Shown here piece after piece: positions 13,801 to 25,692 of a stretch of 64,000 bases of DNA; position 1 is the first letter of the stretch, and each line of letters begins with the position of its first letter. The notes beneath the pieces were generated by a model. The model was not told where the DNA came from and searched no databases. It saw only the letters and a list, made by a program, of their open reading frames with translations. The translations under genes were made by a program, and so were the position numbers. The stretch covers positions 24,203,659 to 24,267,658 of the forward strand of contig NC_135999.1 of NCBI RefSeq assembly GCF_048128805.1, read 5' to 3'. Origin of the DNA: Centroberyx gerrardi (taxonomy: Eukaryota > Chordata > Actinopteri > Beryciformes > Berycidae).

Positions 13801-14728
13801 CACCCACCCTTAATGAGCTCCGGCTTGTAGGCGCTCCTCATGTTCTCCAGCATGTTGTTGTAGAAGGGCTGGGCCAGCTCTGCAGGCATGGCTGCGTGGA
13901 AGTCTGGCTTGTTGCCCTTCAGTATGCACTGCAGGGTGAACTGGCTGACACACAGTACTTCAAACTCCCGGTCCATGACGCTCTTGGTCCATGCCCGCCC
14001 ATTCTCATCTTCAAACACCCGCAGGTTCAGGATCTTACGAACCCTGAAAACACAAGGTGAAAAGTGGTGAGTCTGATCGATCTGCTCTATAGTGGCATTG
14101 AGCTTAACCTGATGTATTGTAAGAAGCATATACATAAGCCAACTTTCTGACACAAATATGTGAACCAAGGTCCCTCCCACACACACTCACAAGTAGTCAA
14201 CATCCTTCTGGGTGTCCTCCACTGATATTCCCAGCAGTACACACAGTCCTCGTCCTATTGAACTGATCTGCTCCTCTCCCACTGCAGGAAAACAGGGAAA
14301 GGTTGATCAGTGAGTGAACCGCTGTCATTTGGGTAACACACAGCCGAGAGTGACAGGTGACAGATTGAACCGAGCCAGCAGTTAAGCCTGTCATTCAGCT
14401 GTCATTCCCATTGACATCCAAAGACACGCTCATGTTTGTGTAGTGAAACATCCTTTATCGGTTTTCCTCTGAGCTTGAACGCCCAGCTAAACGTAAGCTA
14501 CGTCGGACACACGTTTGTCTGTCTTGCATGTCATTCATTTTCCTGAGCATGCTAATGCTAACCGAGCTAGCTAGCTACCATGTGTCGTCAGCGGCATCAA
14601 TAAAGTAAAGCTAGCCTCTAATTTAGTGACACTATCAAAGGCGTCTATGCATGGCAGCCTTGCTCAATTCAAAATAACCGCTTACCTGTCACACTCGCGC
14701 TGGTGACCCTCTGAATGATAGCTTTCAT
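7824..14728 (-). CDS. dtd1: D-aminoacyl-tRNA deacylase 1 (five exons, complete)
   Basis: DTD1 hydrolyses D-aminoacyl-tRNAs (and misacylated Gly-tRNA-Ala) to keep D-amino acids out of proteins; it acts in the cytosol and nucleus as a homodimer. Coding exons on the minus strand are 14686-14728, 14191-14281, 13808-14043, 12277-12374 and 7824-7979. Each junction is GT-AG and phases match, giving 207 residues against 209 in human. The start MKAIIQRVTSASVT matches the family N-terminus. The catalytic SQFTLQ motif is at residues 78-83 and the Gly-Pro proofreading motif (NDGPVT) is at about 137-142, split from it by intron 3. The last exon encodes the basic vertebrate-type tail (EKQQQRKEKTRSKGPSES, ending SSEREP). 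Intron 4 is 4.3 kb. A frame starting at Met 14186 runs through intron 2 and is not the real start. Nothing looks broken. Confidence 0.97.
7980..12276 (-). other. dtd1: dtd1 intron 4
   Basis: This 4.3 kb intron contains no supported exon on either strand. It is mostly AT-rich unique sequence. It includes a small imperfect hairpin (8848-8893) and, at about 11630-11670, a short tract (CCCTTGCTCAGGGGCACTTC) of a type I associate with dispersed teleost repeats. Confidence 0.6.
8848..8893. repeat. Short inverted repeat (hairpin) in dtd1 intron 4
   Basis: Arms 8848-8867 and 8874-8893 are reverse complements except at two positions, with a 6-base loop. This could be a relic of a palindromic MITE or an incidental foldback. 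No expression evidence can be read from sequence. Confidence 0.6.
12375..13807 (-). repeat. dtd1: dtd1 intron 3 with long poly-G tract and foldback
   Basis: The intron holds an uninterrupted 26-base G run (12737-12762) followed by AT and ten more G (12765-12774), a strong candidate for quadruplex formation or an assembly-collapsed homopolymer. An imperfect inverted repeat has arms at about 13478-13514 and 13530-13561 (both contain GATTCATTTTTCT or its complement). No exon is visible. Confidence 0.7.
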
Positions 14729-14790
14729 TGTTTTGGTTGTGTTGCTGAGCACGCTCTCACTTCTTCCGGATTAGCCAAAACGTTGACGTG
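14729..14790 (-). promoter_or_regulatory. dtd1: Probable dtd1 promoter / 5' UTR region
   Basis: Directly upstream of the dtd1 ATG lies a GC-richer stretch with an ETS-type core (TTCCGG at 14764-14769), as is common in TATA-less housekeeping promoters. There is no TATA box at a fitting distance. The transcription start cannot be fixed from sequence. Confidence 0.35.
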
Positions 14791-16300
14791 GCGTTGTCAC
14801 CCCCTTGTGGCCTGAAATGGCAGTACGCATCCTCTGCTGCTTCCGCACAGACGGCTACTGATGATGCAGCATCACTTGTCTGAATGGGGAAAGTGAATGA
14901 CAAATCCTCTCCCCTCCCTCAACAACTACTCATTTTTATCACATTGGGGAAGTTTTTCATCCACAAGTCTAAATATTTAAACAAAAAAATAATTTTCAGG
15001 ATCTTTCTTTCTGACGTGGAAGCTTATTGTGCTGCTTTTAAGGACTCAAAAAACAAAAGAGCGCAGTTTGGTAATGTCTTACAATGTTGACAACCTTTTG
15101 TATAAATGATTATATTGTTTGGACTTTTGCAATAAAAAGTTGTAAAAAGAAAATCCACTTTCCCTGGATAAATAAAGGTTAAAAAATATATAAAACAGCC
15201 TGAATACAGAACATATCCCTCCTGCAGCGCAATGAAAATTTGAAGCAAGGATATTACTTAAAATACAGCAAGGAAGGATTTCTATAGGATGGGTATTGCT
15301 TATAATGACAATTTCTCTGCTACCAAAACTCAGTGGTCCCCAACAGCATATAATACTGAACTATTCTGCACTAACAACACTTGGCAAAAAAAGACTGCAG
15401 AACCTTCTTCTTTAGCTTTCATAATAACACCAAGCATATAATCCAGATATTATGTGAAACTACTGGTAATGCAACTGTATTTTACATGCTCATGTTCATA
15501 GGGTTCAAGGGAATCAAATGATTTTGAGCACACAGTATGTTTAACCACAAGTTTATTTACAAATCAAGAGTGGCTGTGGCAACTTTGTATGGTAGACAAT
15601 GCTTTGGATGAGATTGATAGGAATAGTGCAGAATATTGTTTACAATTTAGTGGCACAAACTGGCCTGTGATATGCCACAAACATCCATTCATACATGACA
15701 GCTCCATCAGAGTGACACAGGAGACACTGCATTGGACTAGGGCTGAACAATTAATCAAAATTTTATCGAAATCGCAATATGGCCTACTGCAATTTTCAAA
15801 TCGCAGGAGGCGCAATATTTGTTAAAGGCGAAATGTGTGTCAAAATACCATTTTAAATTAAATATTGTCGTGGTGCAGAGATGTCCTGGCCTACACATCA
15901 TATTCTACAGACTTAAGAAAACATCTTTGTTTGGTACAGATCCCCGCATAAATCAAACCATAATCATTTTAATACGTTTTTCAATGAAAATGAAAATAAT
16001 GATGTAAAAATTATCATTCCCTCTAATATCGCAAATCATATCGCAATTGCAATATCAGTCAAAATAATCGCAATTAGATATTTTTTCAAAATCGTTCAGC
16101 CCTACATTGGACTCTATCAAATCATGCCAATGCTGTGACACAAATGGATACATTCATAGTGCATCATAAAGATCAAATGTCCATACAGTTTGCACAAGAG
16201 ATAAAGCAACCTCGACATATAATGTTGTCTTTATAAAAACATCTAATTGCTCTTGACAGGTTCATAGTGTCCATATTCCTTAATGATGCAGCTACTTCTT
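14791..16300. other. Spacer between the dtd1 promoter and smim26 stop, containing a MITE
   Basis: The smim26 3' UTR should run leftward into this stretch. Minus-strand poly(A) candidates include ATTAAA (TTTAAT near 15966-15971, inside the MITE) and AATAAA (TTTATT at 15552-15557). The only clear element is the hAT-like MITE at 15738-16104. No other gene is visible. Confidence 0.55.
15738..16104. mobile_element. hAT-type MITE with perfect 8-bp target-site duplication
   Basis: The 367-bp element starts TAGGGCTGAACAATT and ends with the inverted copy AATCGTTCAGCCCTA. It is flanked on both sides by CATTGGAC (15730-15737 and 16105-16112), a perfect 8-bp duplication, the hallmark length of hAT transposition. 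The interior is AT-rich with repeated ATCGCAAT motifs and has no transposase frame, so the element is non-autonomous. It probably sits within or just beyond the smim26 3' UTR. Confidence 0.9.
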
Positions 16301-17160
16301 CTAGTTGTCTCCCGTCCCAGGTCCTCCGCTGAAGGATTTGAAGAAATTCTGGATCCTTGTACTGAAAGGAACAAAGTCTTCCTTGTATATAATGATAGTT
16401 TTCGTGTGGGCAGTCTTGTAGACCACTTCATTTGGATTTTGTTTCTCCTTCTCCTCCTGCTCTTCTTTTTTCACTAAGTTGAAGGGGGACAGTAAAGAGT
16501 GATTTAGCTATCAATTATGACAGATATCCCATATCACGTTTAATCACTTCTAGATAAATAGATAGGAGGGTCTAAATGAATGTGAAAAGAAGAGGTGAGA
16601 TCATGAAAGTACTCATTGTACAGCAGGCTGTTTTATCATTTATTCCCTAAAAAGCACTAGTCACTAAAAATTAGCTAGTACTTATTTTTTGGTCACTAAT
16701 CACTATTCTGACAGCTACTAATTACTATTCTAATTTTACTAATTGCTATAAATGCTAGTGATAATTTAATAGGTACTGGTGAACAATAATTCTTACTAAT
16801 AGTTTAAAGTGACTATTAAAAGCCAAATTAGTCACTTGTAGCCATTAAGTCAGAGCTAGCATTACCTATTATAGCAACTAGTAAAATTACAATAGCGACT
16901 ATAACTGTCACAGTGGTGACTAGTGAAAAAATAAATAGGCTACTACTTATTTTTATTGATAAGAGCTTTTTAGGGAATAAATGATGAAAACAGCCTGCCA
17001 ACCTGCCAAACTGCGCATTAGAGAGACAACACTCACCTGTCTTTTCATCATAATAACCCATATGTCTGTAATAAGCATATGAGCCTATCATAGTCCACAC
17101 GCCGATCGCGTACACGATTGATATTCTTGTATTCCATTTCGTTACATCTTTAAATGTCAT
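16301..17160 (-). CDS. smim26: Small integral membrane protein 26 (two exons, complete)
   Basis: SMIM26 is a mitochondrial single-pass micropeptide. Coding exons on the minus strand are 17037-17160 and 16301-16473, joined by a GT-AG intron that splits a codon after its first base. The product is 98 residues; the human protein has 95. The start is Met at 17160 (MTFKDVTKWNTRISIVYAIG), which aligns with the human N-terminus. An upstream in-frame ATG at 17206-17208 would add 16 residues with no human counterpart. The hydrophobic helix is at about residues 13-31 (ISIVYAIGVWTMIGSYAYY), followed by a charged linker (VKKEEQEEKEKQNP). The tail has the conserved YKEDFVP block (residues 71-77) and ends SFSGGPGTGDN, matching human KSWTGGPGTEP. 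It lies directly upstream of dtd1 in the same orientation, as in human 20p11.23. Confidence 0.95.
16623..16998. mobile_element. Inverted-repeat element filling most of the smim26 intron
   Basis: Outer arms 16623-16655 and 16965-16998 are reverse complements over about 33 bases with one single-base insertion (GCAGGCTGTTTT... against ...AAAACAGCCTGC). Between them both halves are full of CACTA/TAGTG and ACTAGT motifs, so much of the 376-bp unit could fold back on itself. There is no open frame and no clear target duplication. It looks like a foldback or MITE-like element of a family I cannot name. Confidence 0.75.
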
Positions 17161-17300
17161 GGTTGCACGTTTTAGCAGTTCTTCTTGTCTGCATAAATCC
17201 TGATGCAAAGGTGTTTAGCTGCTTCTGTTTAGCTCGAACACAAGGGCGCCGCCATGACAGAGTGACCCGGAAGTACAACCGATATGTATCACTTCCGGGG
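17161..17300 (-). promoter_or_regulatory. smim26: smim26 promoter / 5' UTR with paired ETS-type sites
   Basis: Upstream of the ATG is a short GC-rich stretch with CCGGAAGT at 17267-17274 and its inverse ACTTCCGG at 17291-17298, the core recognised by GABP/ELK-class ETS factors, plus a GCCGCCATGA (YY1-like) motif at about 17248-17257. Such sites are typical of TATA-less promoters of mitochondrial-protein genes. Assignment is inference. Confidence 0.5.
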
Positions 17301-20300
17301 TGTGATTTGAAAACTTTTTAATTTTCGATGATTGTACAATTATTGTATTTTATACGTTGTTATATTTGTTACGTTGTATCATTATCATGTGCTGTCATGT
17401 CTATCTTTCTGTGCTGCTGCTATTTTGGCCAGGTCTCACTGGAAAAAAAAAGTCGATTTGAATGAGATTTCAATGGGGCTTCCCTGGTTCAATAAAAGTT
17501 CAATTAAACTAAATGGTCACAGTATTCAAAAAATATGCACCTCCAGATTAGAGCTGCATTAGACTCAGCCATACAAAACTTTGAAAACATCTCTAAATGT
17601 TTTCATATGTTAGTGTGCACTTGCATGACTATGTCTGAAACCATTTTGTTCATTTTGTCTTAAACAAGACTCTGGTTCAGTACTGTAGATGTGTGCTGAT
17701 ATTTACATACGTCACATAAGCTTTTGCCTTTGAAATGAATTTTTCAGAGGGGTGGGTTGCTTGAGCAGCTACCCACCCATTCTTCATCATGTGGTGGAGG
17801 TTGAGGTCATGTATGAGTCACACCACTTGTCACACCATCTTTTTTCACAGATTTATTGCTGTTCAAGCCTGGGATAAGGGTCTCTATAGCGCTAGAAGCT
17901 CCACAAACATTTCCTTCTCTCTTATTGACATGCTGTTTGTGGCCACTCTGAAATACTGCGGGCACATGTTGCTTCGTGTTCTCTAACATAAATGTGCAAA
18001 TCTCTGTGAATTATGGTTTTCTGGAGCTTGTATGTAATTTGCTAAAGTTTTGTACTGTATTTCACCATCACTTCAGCTGAAAGGCAGCTGTGTTACGTCC
18101 ACGTGACTCACAGCACGAGGCATGGGGCACAGAGTCAAACGCATGATTAATTGCTGTTACAACAACACTTAACCATCAGTGTCATTATTAGCCCATTCAG
18201 TCCATTCACTTTACAGTAGGTTACATTCACACAAGGGCTGATTTTAATTAAAAAAACATAGATATGGGCAAGTTCTAAGACATCTGTATGACCACGGGGA
18301 GTATGACAAACCATTATAACTTGTAAAGGAAGATTTATAGCACTGCTAAGGGCAATCCCACAGTCTCTTCCCAAAACATTTTTTACAGGAACGTTTACAG
18401 AAGCTACTAGGAACACAGTGGCAGGCTGTTTGGCTGCACAAGAGGATGAACCGAAGCCAAATCTGAATCATACGTGGTCATCATGGTTGTTTGTGTGTTT
18501 GTGTATTTTTCACCAGGATGCTAGTTTGGCACTGCATTATCACCATGATGTAGTACACATTCCATCAGTCTGAATTTGGCTTTTTCTTCCTCTGATTCTA
18601 CCTTGTCAAAAAATGTTAAAATAGTGTCCGATTGAGTGTTTTATTTTATTTTTACATTTGCAAAATGTTCCTCTTTTTGGCAACGTATCACAGAGATGTT
18701 CATGTTTGCAGACAAGCTATTAAAATGCCTGGGGCAAAGTATTTTTTCTTGAAACTCGTTGTTTGGAAAATACGTGATGCTGTTGAGTGATGCTGTTGAG
18801 TGAAGGTGGCACCATATTAACAGATTTGGCAAGGACCAGGGACTGGCATCTGCTTCACGCCTCTGTGTGTGTTTTTAACAACTGTTTTGATTCCAGAGGT
18901 TGAGGAATGTGTTTTTTACAGATACTCTGTGTTGTGTATTGACAAACCCAACATATCAATACATTTCCACCATAACATTTCCTCTAGAGTTTGATTCTAA
19001 TGTTCAGCAGCAGAGGTTTGACCAAGTCAGCTTTGCTCGAGTCCCAAGTCAGTCTCAAGTCTTGAGGCACCAGTCTCAAGACAAGTCCCAAGTTTGAATG
19101 TAGATTACCAAGTCAAGTCCAAGTCAAGTCCATGTCATTAATGTCAAGTCTTAAGTCTAAATGTAGAACAGCAAGTCAAGTCAAAACAAATCAAGAGTCC
19201 AGTATCAATTTAATATCTTAAAGAAAACTAAATATCTAGGACTTTTCAATGCAATATGGTTTTAATAGGATAAAAACTTGGTAAGAGCATCATGAGTTTG
19301 ATTTCTATAATCACTTTCAACTTCTATAAATTCAATCATTCCATACAAATTCAGAAAACAGATTTTAGATTCAGTCGTCTGGTGGAACAAATCTCATCAC
19401 TTTCAATCTGAGTAATTTACACAAACACAAGATCTTTTGTCAAGACTTTAGAAACCTTTTCAAGTCGTCAAAGTATAAGTCAAAGTCAAGTCCCAAGTCA
19501 CCAGAACCCAAGTCAAGTCTCAAGTCTTCTCTTCATGCGTCAAGTCTCAATCAAGTCATGTGACTCGAGTCTCCACCTCTGCTACACACACGCACAAACT
19601 CCTGGTGTCTCCAGCCACCTGACTGTATCTCTCTCTTTTCAGTCTCAGGTCATCTTCCTACCATGCGGTCATGTCTGCTGCTGTACCACAACTAGAATCA
19701 ACTCTTTTCACCAACCACTCCCATTATTTATGCATGATCATACAGCTGCTGTGATCTCATCTTGTCGCCACGTATCAAACAGCTTTTAGCAGGTCCTTTT
19801 CAGAGCTGAGCCACTTTCCTCTATTAACCAAACATAGTATTTTGGTGATTTATAAGGAAAAGAAATATGTTAATAGAATTATTTTTAATGGTTTTGGTTG
19901 TCACTGGCGTCCAGAAGACATTCGAGGTAAACCATGCTGTTGTGTTTTGTTGATTTTCTTTTTTTAAATAATATGATTTTTAATTGTATTACACATATTA
20001 CGACCCAAAGGGATAATAAGATGAGATTGACTGTTTTATGCCTTAGTACCAGAGCCGGCCCTAAGCATTGGCGTTATAGACGTTCACCTAGGGCGCTAAA
20101 CTGTAGAGAGAGCGCAGGGGGCGCAAGCCAGAAAGTTTTTTTTTTTTTTTTTTGTTTAAGCAAGCAAACAAGCAAGAAAGTGTTTTTTCTGCTTTTTTAA
20201 AAACAGTTTTCACTCACGCTAATATTGCAGTGTTTCTCAATCAGAATAAAATAGAATGCATGCGATTAATAACTAGGTCTTATCCTGAGCGGGGCCACGT

Positions 20301-23300
20301 ATCTCTGCTCAATTTGCCCAAACTATGACAATAAAGTTATTTTGGGTGGGTGAGTAGCCTACCTGTAAAAACACACTGAAACGTTTCAGTTCAAAGGAAA
20401 CATTGATCACTCTAGTCAAAAAGAAAATTCATTGAAATTATGACAGCAAGGTAATGATTTCTATTTCCTTTCAAACCTCAGTGACTGCGTGAAGTGAAGC
20501 ACATCGAGTTTGACATCACTGGATCCAACATTGAGTGACCTTGTTGTGAAATTCACAAACTGTACACACAATACACAAAGCCTTTGCTGCCATGCAGGAT
20601 GTTTTGTAATTGATGAAATGAAATGGAGACATTTTTAGGCGTGACACGTCAGTGGTTGTGGTATTTGTGTGTAGGTTTGCTGCTGGCAACGTGGGGATGA
20701 TGCGTCCTTGTAATGCACCAGAAGACATAGCCTACAGCAATTTTGTCACCTGCTGAGACTAGACCCAAACGCCCTGTTCACTCTCAGGGCCACAGACAAC
20801 ACTGCAGGTGTGTGGTGTGTGTGTGTGTGTGTGTGTGTGTGTATCAGCAGTATCAGAAAACCTACTGTATATCGACATATTCATATAGATTGTTTGTTCG
20901 CAGTCAAACATGTGCAGCTTTGGTTTGGAATTTGCAGATAGCACTTTTTATCTTTGAACCCCTGGAGCCCCCTGGTACAGTTGTAACTCATCCTGAGACA
21001 CTAAATGTTAGCTCAAGATCCATACCTGCCGCCACTGAAACATACCTGTCTAATAGCTTTTTCGCCGTTGGGTGTGGGGTTTTAAATACCACTCACTCAT
21101 TTCTCCCCGGACTATGGATTTTTTAAGAAGCCTGAGGATGGAAAACAGGGCTGAAGACTTGTGCATTCTTCATGCCAATGTTGCTGAAATGACAGCTTAA
21201 CTAATTTAGCCTGGACAATAAACAGAATTATCCCCAAGACCAAAACAAATCCTCTACCTGGCTAGGTTTCAGTCATGAAAAAATAGGGAGAACTGTTGCA
21301 CTCTTAGGTTCAGTTCTTAATAGCAGGTGCCTAAAGTCCCAAAAACAGAAACTGACGAGATAAGATATAGGAGACTCCACTAAAAACGTTTCACAGAGAA
21401 AGTCTGAGTCAAATACCTTTCATGGTATTTATTTAAGCATGTTCGGTGGTGCAAAAAAGTGTCTTTTAAGTTATCAAAGGATTTATATAGGGCTGTAATG
21501 TAGACTGAATTAGTGGACAACACAGGAAAGAGGACACATAAAACACATTGAAAAAAAAACCCCATCCTACTGTATTCTGATTAGATAGCTCATAAATCAA
21601 CACATATTTTGAAGATGTCAATCTGGAAGCTTCTGTGTCACTAAAGAATTTATACCACATGAGTTTCAGCTAAGATTGCTTCAGACTTGTTCAGGCAACA
21701 ATTACAACTCTACTGAGACATCTCACCTCCATCATAAGATCAGAAGAGCATGCTTCTGCTTAATTTGTTTTTTGAAGTAGTTCTAGTAGTTCTGGTTTTA
21801 TATTAAGCTGCAGCTATGTGTTTCTGCCATCTTTTTTTTTTTTTTTTTTAAATCTCATCTTATTGAAAAGTTGTGTGAGTTGTAATTTCATAACAATTTT
21901 TAATAACAAGATTTTTATCTCTGTTGTATGATTGTGGCACACAATTCCAAACCCACCATCAAAAATATGTATGCTGACATGATTGTTACTGTTTTATTGG
22001 CCCTAAAAGTGAATTTCAGTATGATCAACATTGTCAAAAATACACCAATCAGTAACAGGTTCAAGTCCTGCAAATTGTTGTAGATAAAAGACCCTTAGGT
22101 GTTTTCCAGCCTCATACTGATAAAATCCACCTTCAACTTCAAGAGAAGACAGAGTTGCTGTTAGACCCTTTTGGTTTGAGCCTATTATATATAAAGAAAA
22201 TGTACTTGTGCTTCAACCAGCTTTTATAACTGTTTTTATTGAATTGATTTGTTTTGTTGTTTTGAGGTGAGTTTGTTTTTATCTCACCTGCGCAATCTAT
22301 TCTGTCTTTCTCTGCTCCTTCTTTCATTTAAAATTCACCTATGTGCAAATAAATAAACTCTAAAGGAAATTGCTAACTTGTTATATCATTTTTTTTTTCA
22401 GTCCAGCCACCGAAAGGGTGCACCTGTGATGCTCTAAATGGAGAATGCATTTCTCAGCTCCACTGAGAATGAATATAAATCCCTCAGAGTGCAGTCATGG
22501 TTCAGGTGGCAGTGCGGTGCCAAGCTCAGCAAGAGTCAGGCCTCGCTGCCTCTCTGAGGCTCAAAGCATGTAAACAAACTCTCCTCATCCCCAAAACACA
22601 CCAAACTATCACTTCTCATACAAGGAACTCATGTCATTTGTTAAGAAGCCTTCTTTTTTGTTATGTAATGTATTACACTAATAGTACCTTTTCTTTAAGG
22701 TTCATTTGTGTGTGAACTCTATCAAGTTGTCAAACAGCCTACTCACGGCTGTTGCCAAACCACTAAAACCAAAAGGATATTTGGATACACAGTGTGGAAT
22801 TTGATGCTGGTTCATGATTCTCACAATTGACAGCGCTGCACAACAGTTTCCAAAAATAGGTTGAAATAGGTGAGGCATTTCCTGTGTATTGCATATGACA
22901 CTGAATTACAAAAAAGTGCCATAAAATATTATGTGTCTGTCATCTGTCTTTGCTTCAAAGCAAATGTTTTTCCTCATTCCATGTCACAAATATTTAGTAT
23001 TTTATGGCCCTTGAGGTTCAAGTTCAAATTCCCTCAAGTTTCATCATGACCCAAAGAGCATGTACCCCTATTTTAGGCATCAGGCCTCAAGCAAGCATGT
23101 AACCATAGAAACAAACAAAAGTAATTACCAATATATACAGAAATCTTCTTTTTAGGACTACACATTCTTCAGGCCTGCTGTTGTACTTTTTCATCCATTG
23201 TGCCCCAGGCTATTTTTCCTGTACTATCCAAACGGTGTACCTGTCACGGGCTGAAGTAACAGCCCCCTCCACTTTGTTGGAACTTGTCGGCCAAAGCTAT

Positions 23301-25692
23301 GAGTCAGAAAAACCTAATACATAAACTGTCCGGGCACATGCAAGTCACTGCAACCGTACAGCATTTCCCCCTCGGTATCTGGACCCAACACACTGCAGCC
23401 CACCGCTGGAGAGGAGGATATACTGAGAAAGTCTGGGCATTTTCTGTCCCGAGGGCATCAGGGGGGATTATTTTCACTCAAATGAACTAAAAGGTAGGCA
23501 AAACTCAATACAGTTCTTTACTGAGGAAAGAAGCCTTTTCTAACCTTTTCTAAAAATGTAATACGTATAAGGCACATTAGGTACATTTATTACTTAGGAA
23601 TCAAATAGGTTTGATTTCAGATTGCTGCGGGTTCACCTGCACATTTTCTGAAGTTCAAACACTGATCCCCTTCTTAATAATAGTAATAAAAGTAATAATA
23701 CTATTATTAGTGACAATTATTGCTCTGTCCCAAATTCAGTGAAAGCAGTACATCCTGCATTTGTAAGCTGTTGAAGGTTCAAAAGCTTAATTGTTGGTCT
23801 GTAAAGAGTGTAAGTGTCGAACTTGGAGGTTTTGTTTATACAAAATGACAACTGCCAGTCTACAGACTGAGTGTTACTCCTCCCATCGCCTCTGAGGGCA
23901 AAACAACTGGATTACAGTAATTATGACATTAGAGCTGCACAACATTGTTAAGTTAAGAAAACCTGTCACTGTATTTATGTCTCACTAACCTTATATCAGC
24001 ATTCTCACTTTTGGAGACTCATTAATGCAGAATCAAACAGGGATGTTGGTCAGATGTACTGTCTGGTCACTGTGGATCTGATGTTTGCACTCCAAACTAC
24101 TGGTTGCCCATAATATTGGTGATCTAGGATTGAAGCTTATTCAACTGTTTCACTTACTGTCATTTTGTTCAGATGAGAGTGTCAGCCAAAGTGTCTAAAT
24201 GTAAATATAAAAATGAGGTCTATGCCTAGTGTTCCCATTGAATGTTTTTCTATTCACATCTGTTCGATGCAAAGACTCTTTTATATAAATATATATAAAA
24301 ATCTATAGAATTAACTAATATTTTCAAAAAATTGACAAAATATCTCCAGATTCCATTTCCATGCCTCTAGTTTAGCCCATGTGTGACAGTGTGTAAACAA
24401 ATGCAGGATGTTGGAGAGTCATTTTGAAGCAGGTGCCGTTTTAAAAGAACATTTTAGAAGACAGAAATTGAATAGTGGGTGGTGAGTAGTGCTGTCTCAG
24501 TCTCTTGTGGTTCAGCGGTATTCATTTCCATGTTCACTCAGAAACATTCCCACAAGGACGACATTTCAGTACGGAAAGAGAGTAACACTCGCAGTAGCTG
24601 AAAGAAAACAACAATTTGCACCTGGAGATGGAGTAGTGGGAACAACAACCACCTCTGAAATTGTGTGTACTTCAGCGGGCCTGTGATTGAATATCCAGCA
24701 GAATCCTCTCTCCTGTGTCTCCCTGTTCTGTGTCATTTTCAGCCTTACTACTGTCTTAATAAAGAAAAAGAAATGGCAGTTGATGTGGTCGGTTCACCTT
24801 CCTTAAAAAAGAAAAACAAACTAATAAGGTGTGAAAGGTTGGGAGAAATCAGTTAATTTCCAAAAAGCTATATATCCATTTTGAAAAACCATTACCTAGA
24901 ATCATTCGTTATTTCTAAAATGAGGATCCACTCAGTTAGTTACAGACATTCAGAAAGTACCATCTTTTTTGTTTTATTACTGCTATTGATCATTTTGTAA
25001 GGGGTTCACTTTTTCAAATGGTTGAAATCATTGTCGAACAAAATCCTTCATTTAAAAATAGTTCCTCAAAACAGTAGATTCAAGATTCTATAAACCCATC
25101 GCCTTAATCTCTGAGCATAAAACTGCTTGTTGAAGTGATTTATTTCAGGTTATATGTCTTCCTCAGAGAGAGCATGAGCACGCCACTGCCTTCCGGTAGC
25201 AGTTGTGTTGAACGCCATCTGTTCGACTGGCGGGTACAGATTTTGTGTGTCTTTTCCTGTAGCCATGACTGAAACCCTGGACGTTTTTCAGAGTTTCTGT
25301 AGCGATACGCCTCACAGGACTACTTTGCAAAGAGAAGTTTCATTCATCAAGTGTACAAAGAGCTGTGCCTTTGCTATGCAGCTTCAGGTGAACCTTTTAA
25401 ATCAATAAGACGTTGGACCAGAGAGCCCTTCCCCTCAGGTGGCGTGGTTACAAAGGAAAGAAATATTGCCACACAGTGTGAAAGAATATGGCGTGTTCAA
25501 AGGGGCCGTGTGTGCAAATACCGCCTCGAGGGGTAATAAGATTCCAGCTCAATGTGATGGAATTCTACTTTTTCACAGGGTTTTAATCTCTCATATTCCT
25601 CACAGTATAGTCGGCTATCCTCATGAATCCTTTGCAGGAGGAACATGGAGTTAAAAACAGTGCTCGCTCTGTCTTGTAACAGCTAGCATGGG
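17301..25692. other. 8.4 kb spacer between smim26 and col17a1; no gene recognised
   Basis: I see no supportable coding exon on either strand. The col17a1 promoter and its non-coding first exon are expected somewhere here but cannot be placed. The spacer holds the AAGTC-rich element at 19011-19581, a possible degraded repeat end near 20049-20140 (starts CAGAGCCGGCCCTAAG), poly-T near 20140-20155 and 21832-21851, and a GT array at about 20811-20842. AP-1-like TGAGTCA occurs near 17813 and 23301. This interval is also the junction between two blocks that are unlinked in human. Confidence 0.55.
19011..19581. repeat. AAGTC-rich interspersed repeat with inverted ends
   Basis: About 570 bp are dominated by irregular reiterations of CAAGTC/TCAAGTC at both ends around a less repetitive AT-rich core (19200-19430). 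The ends are inverted: CAGAGGT at the left (19011) and ACCTCTG at the right (to 19581), each with a GACTCGAGT/CTCGAGTC motif inside. The CAGAGGT end resembles hAT-type termini, but the flanks (TTCAGCAG and CTACACAC) show no matching 8-bp duplication, so the element is old or its ends are misplaced. Confidence 0.6.

Noticed and set aside
13800-14186. dtd1 start at Met 14186 giving a 128-codon single-exon frame
   Set aside because: The frame runs through intron 2 into exon 3 and ends just past the exon 3 donor; the conserved N-terminus MKAIIQRVTSASVT lies in exon 1 at 14728.
17161-17208. smim26 starting at the upstream in-frame ATG (17206-17208)
   Set aside because: The extra 16 residues have no counterpart in human SMIM26, and the alignment begins at Met 17160.
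25205-25654. Overlapping open frames just upstream of the col17a1 start exon
   Set aside because: They are short, overlap in different frames, lack similarity to known proteins as far as I can tell and have no splice support; the region is more likely promoter or intron.
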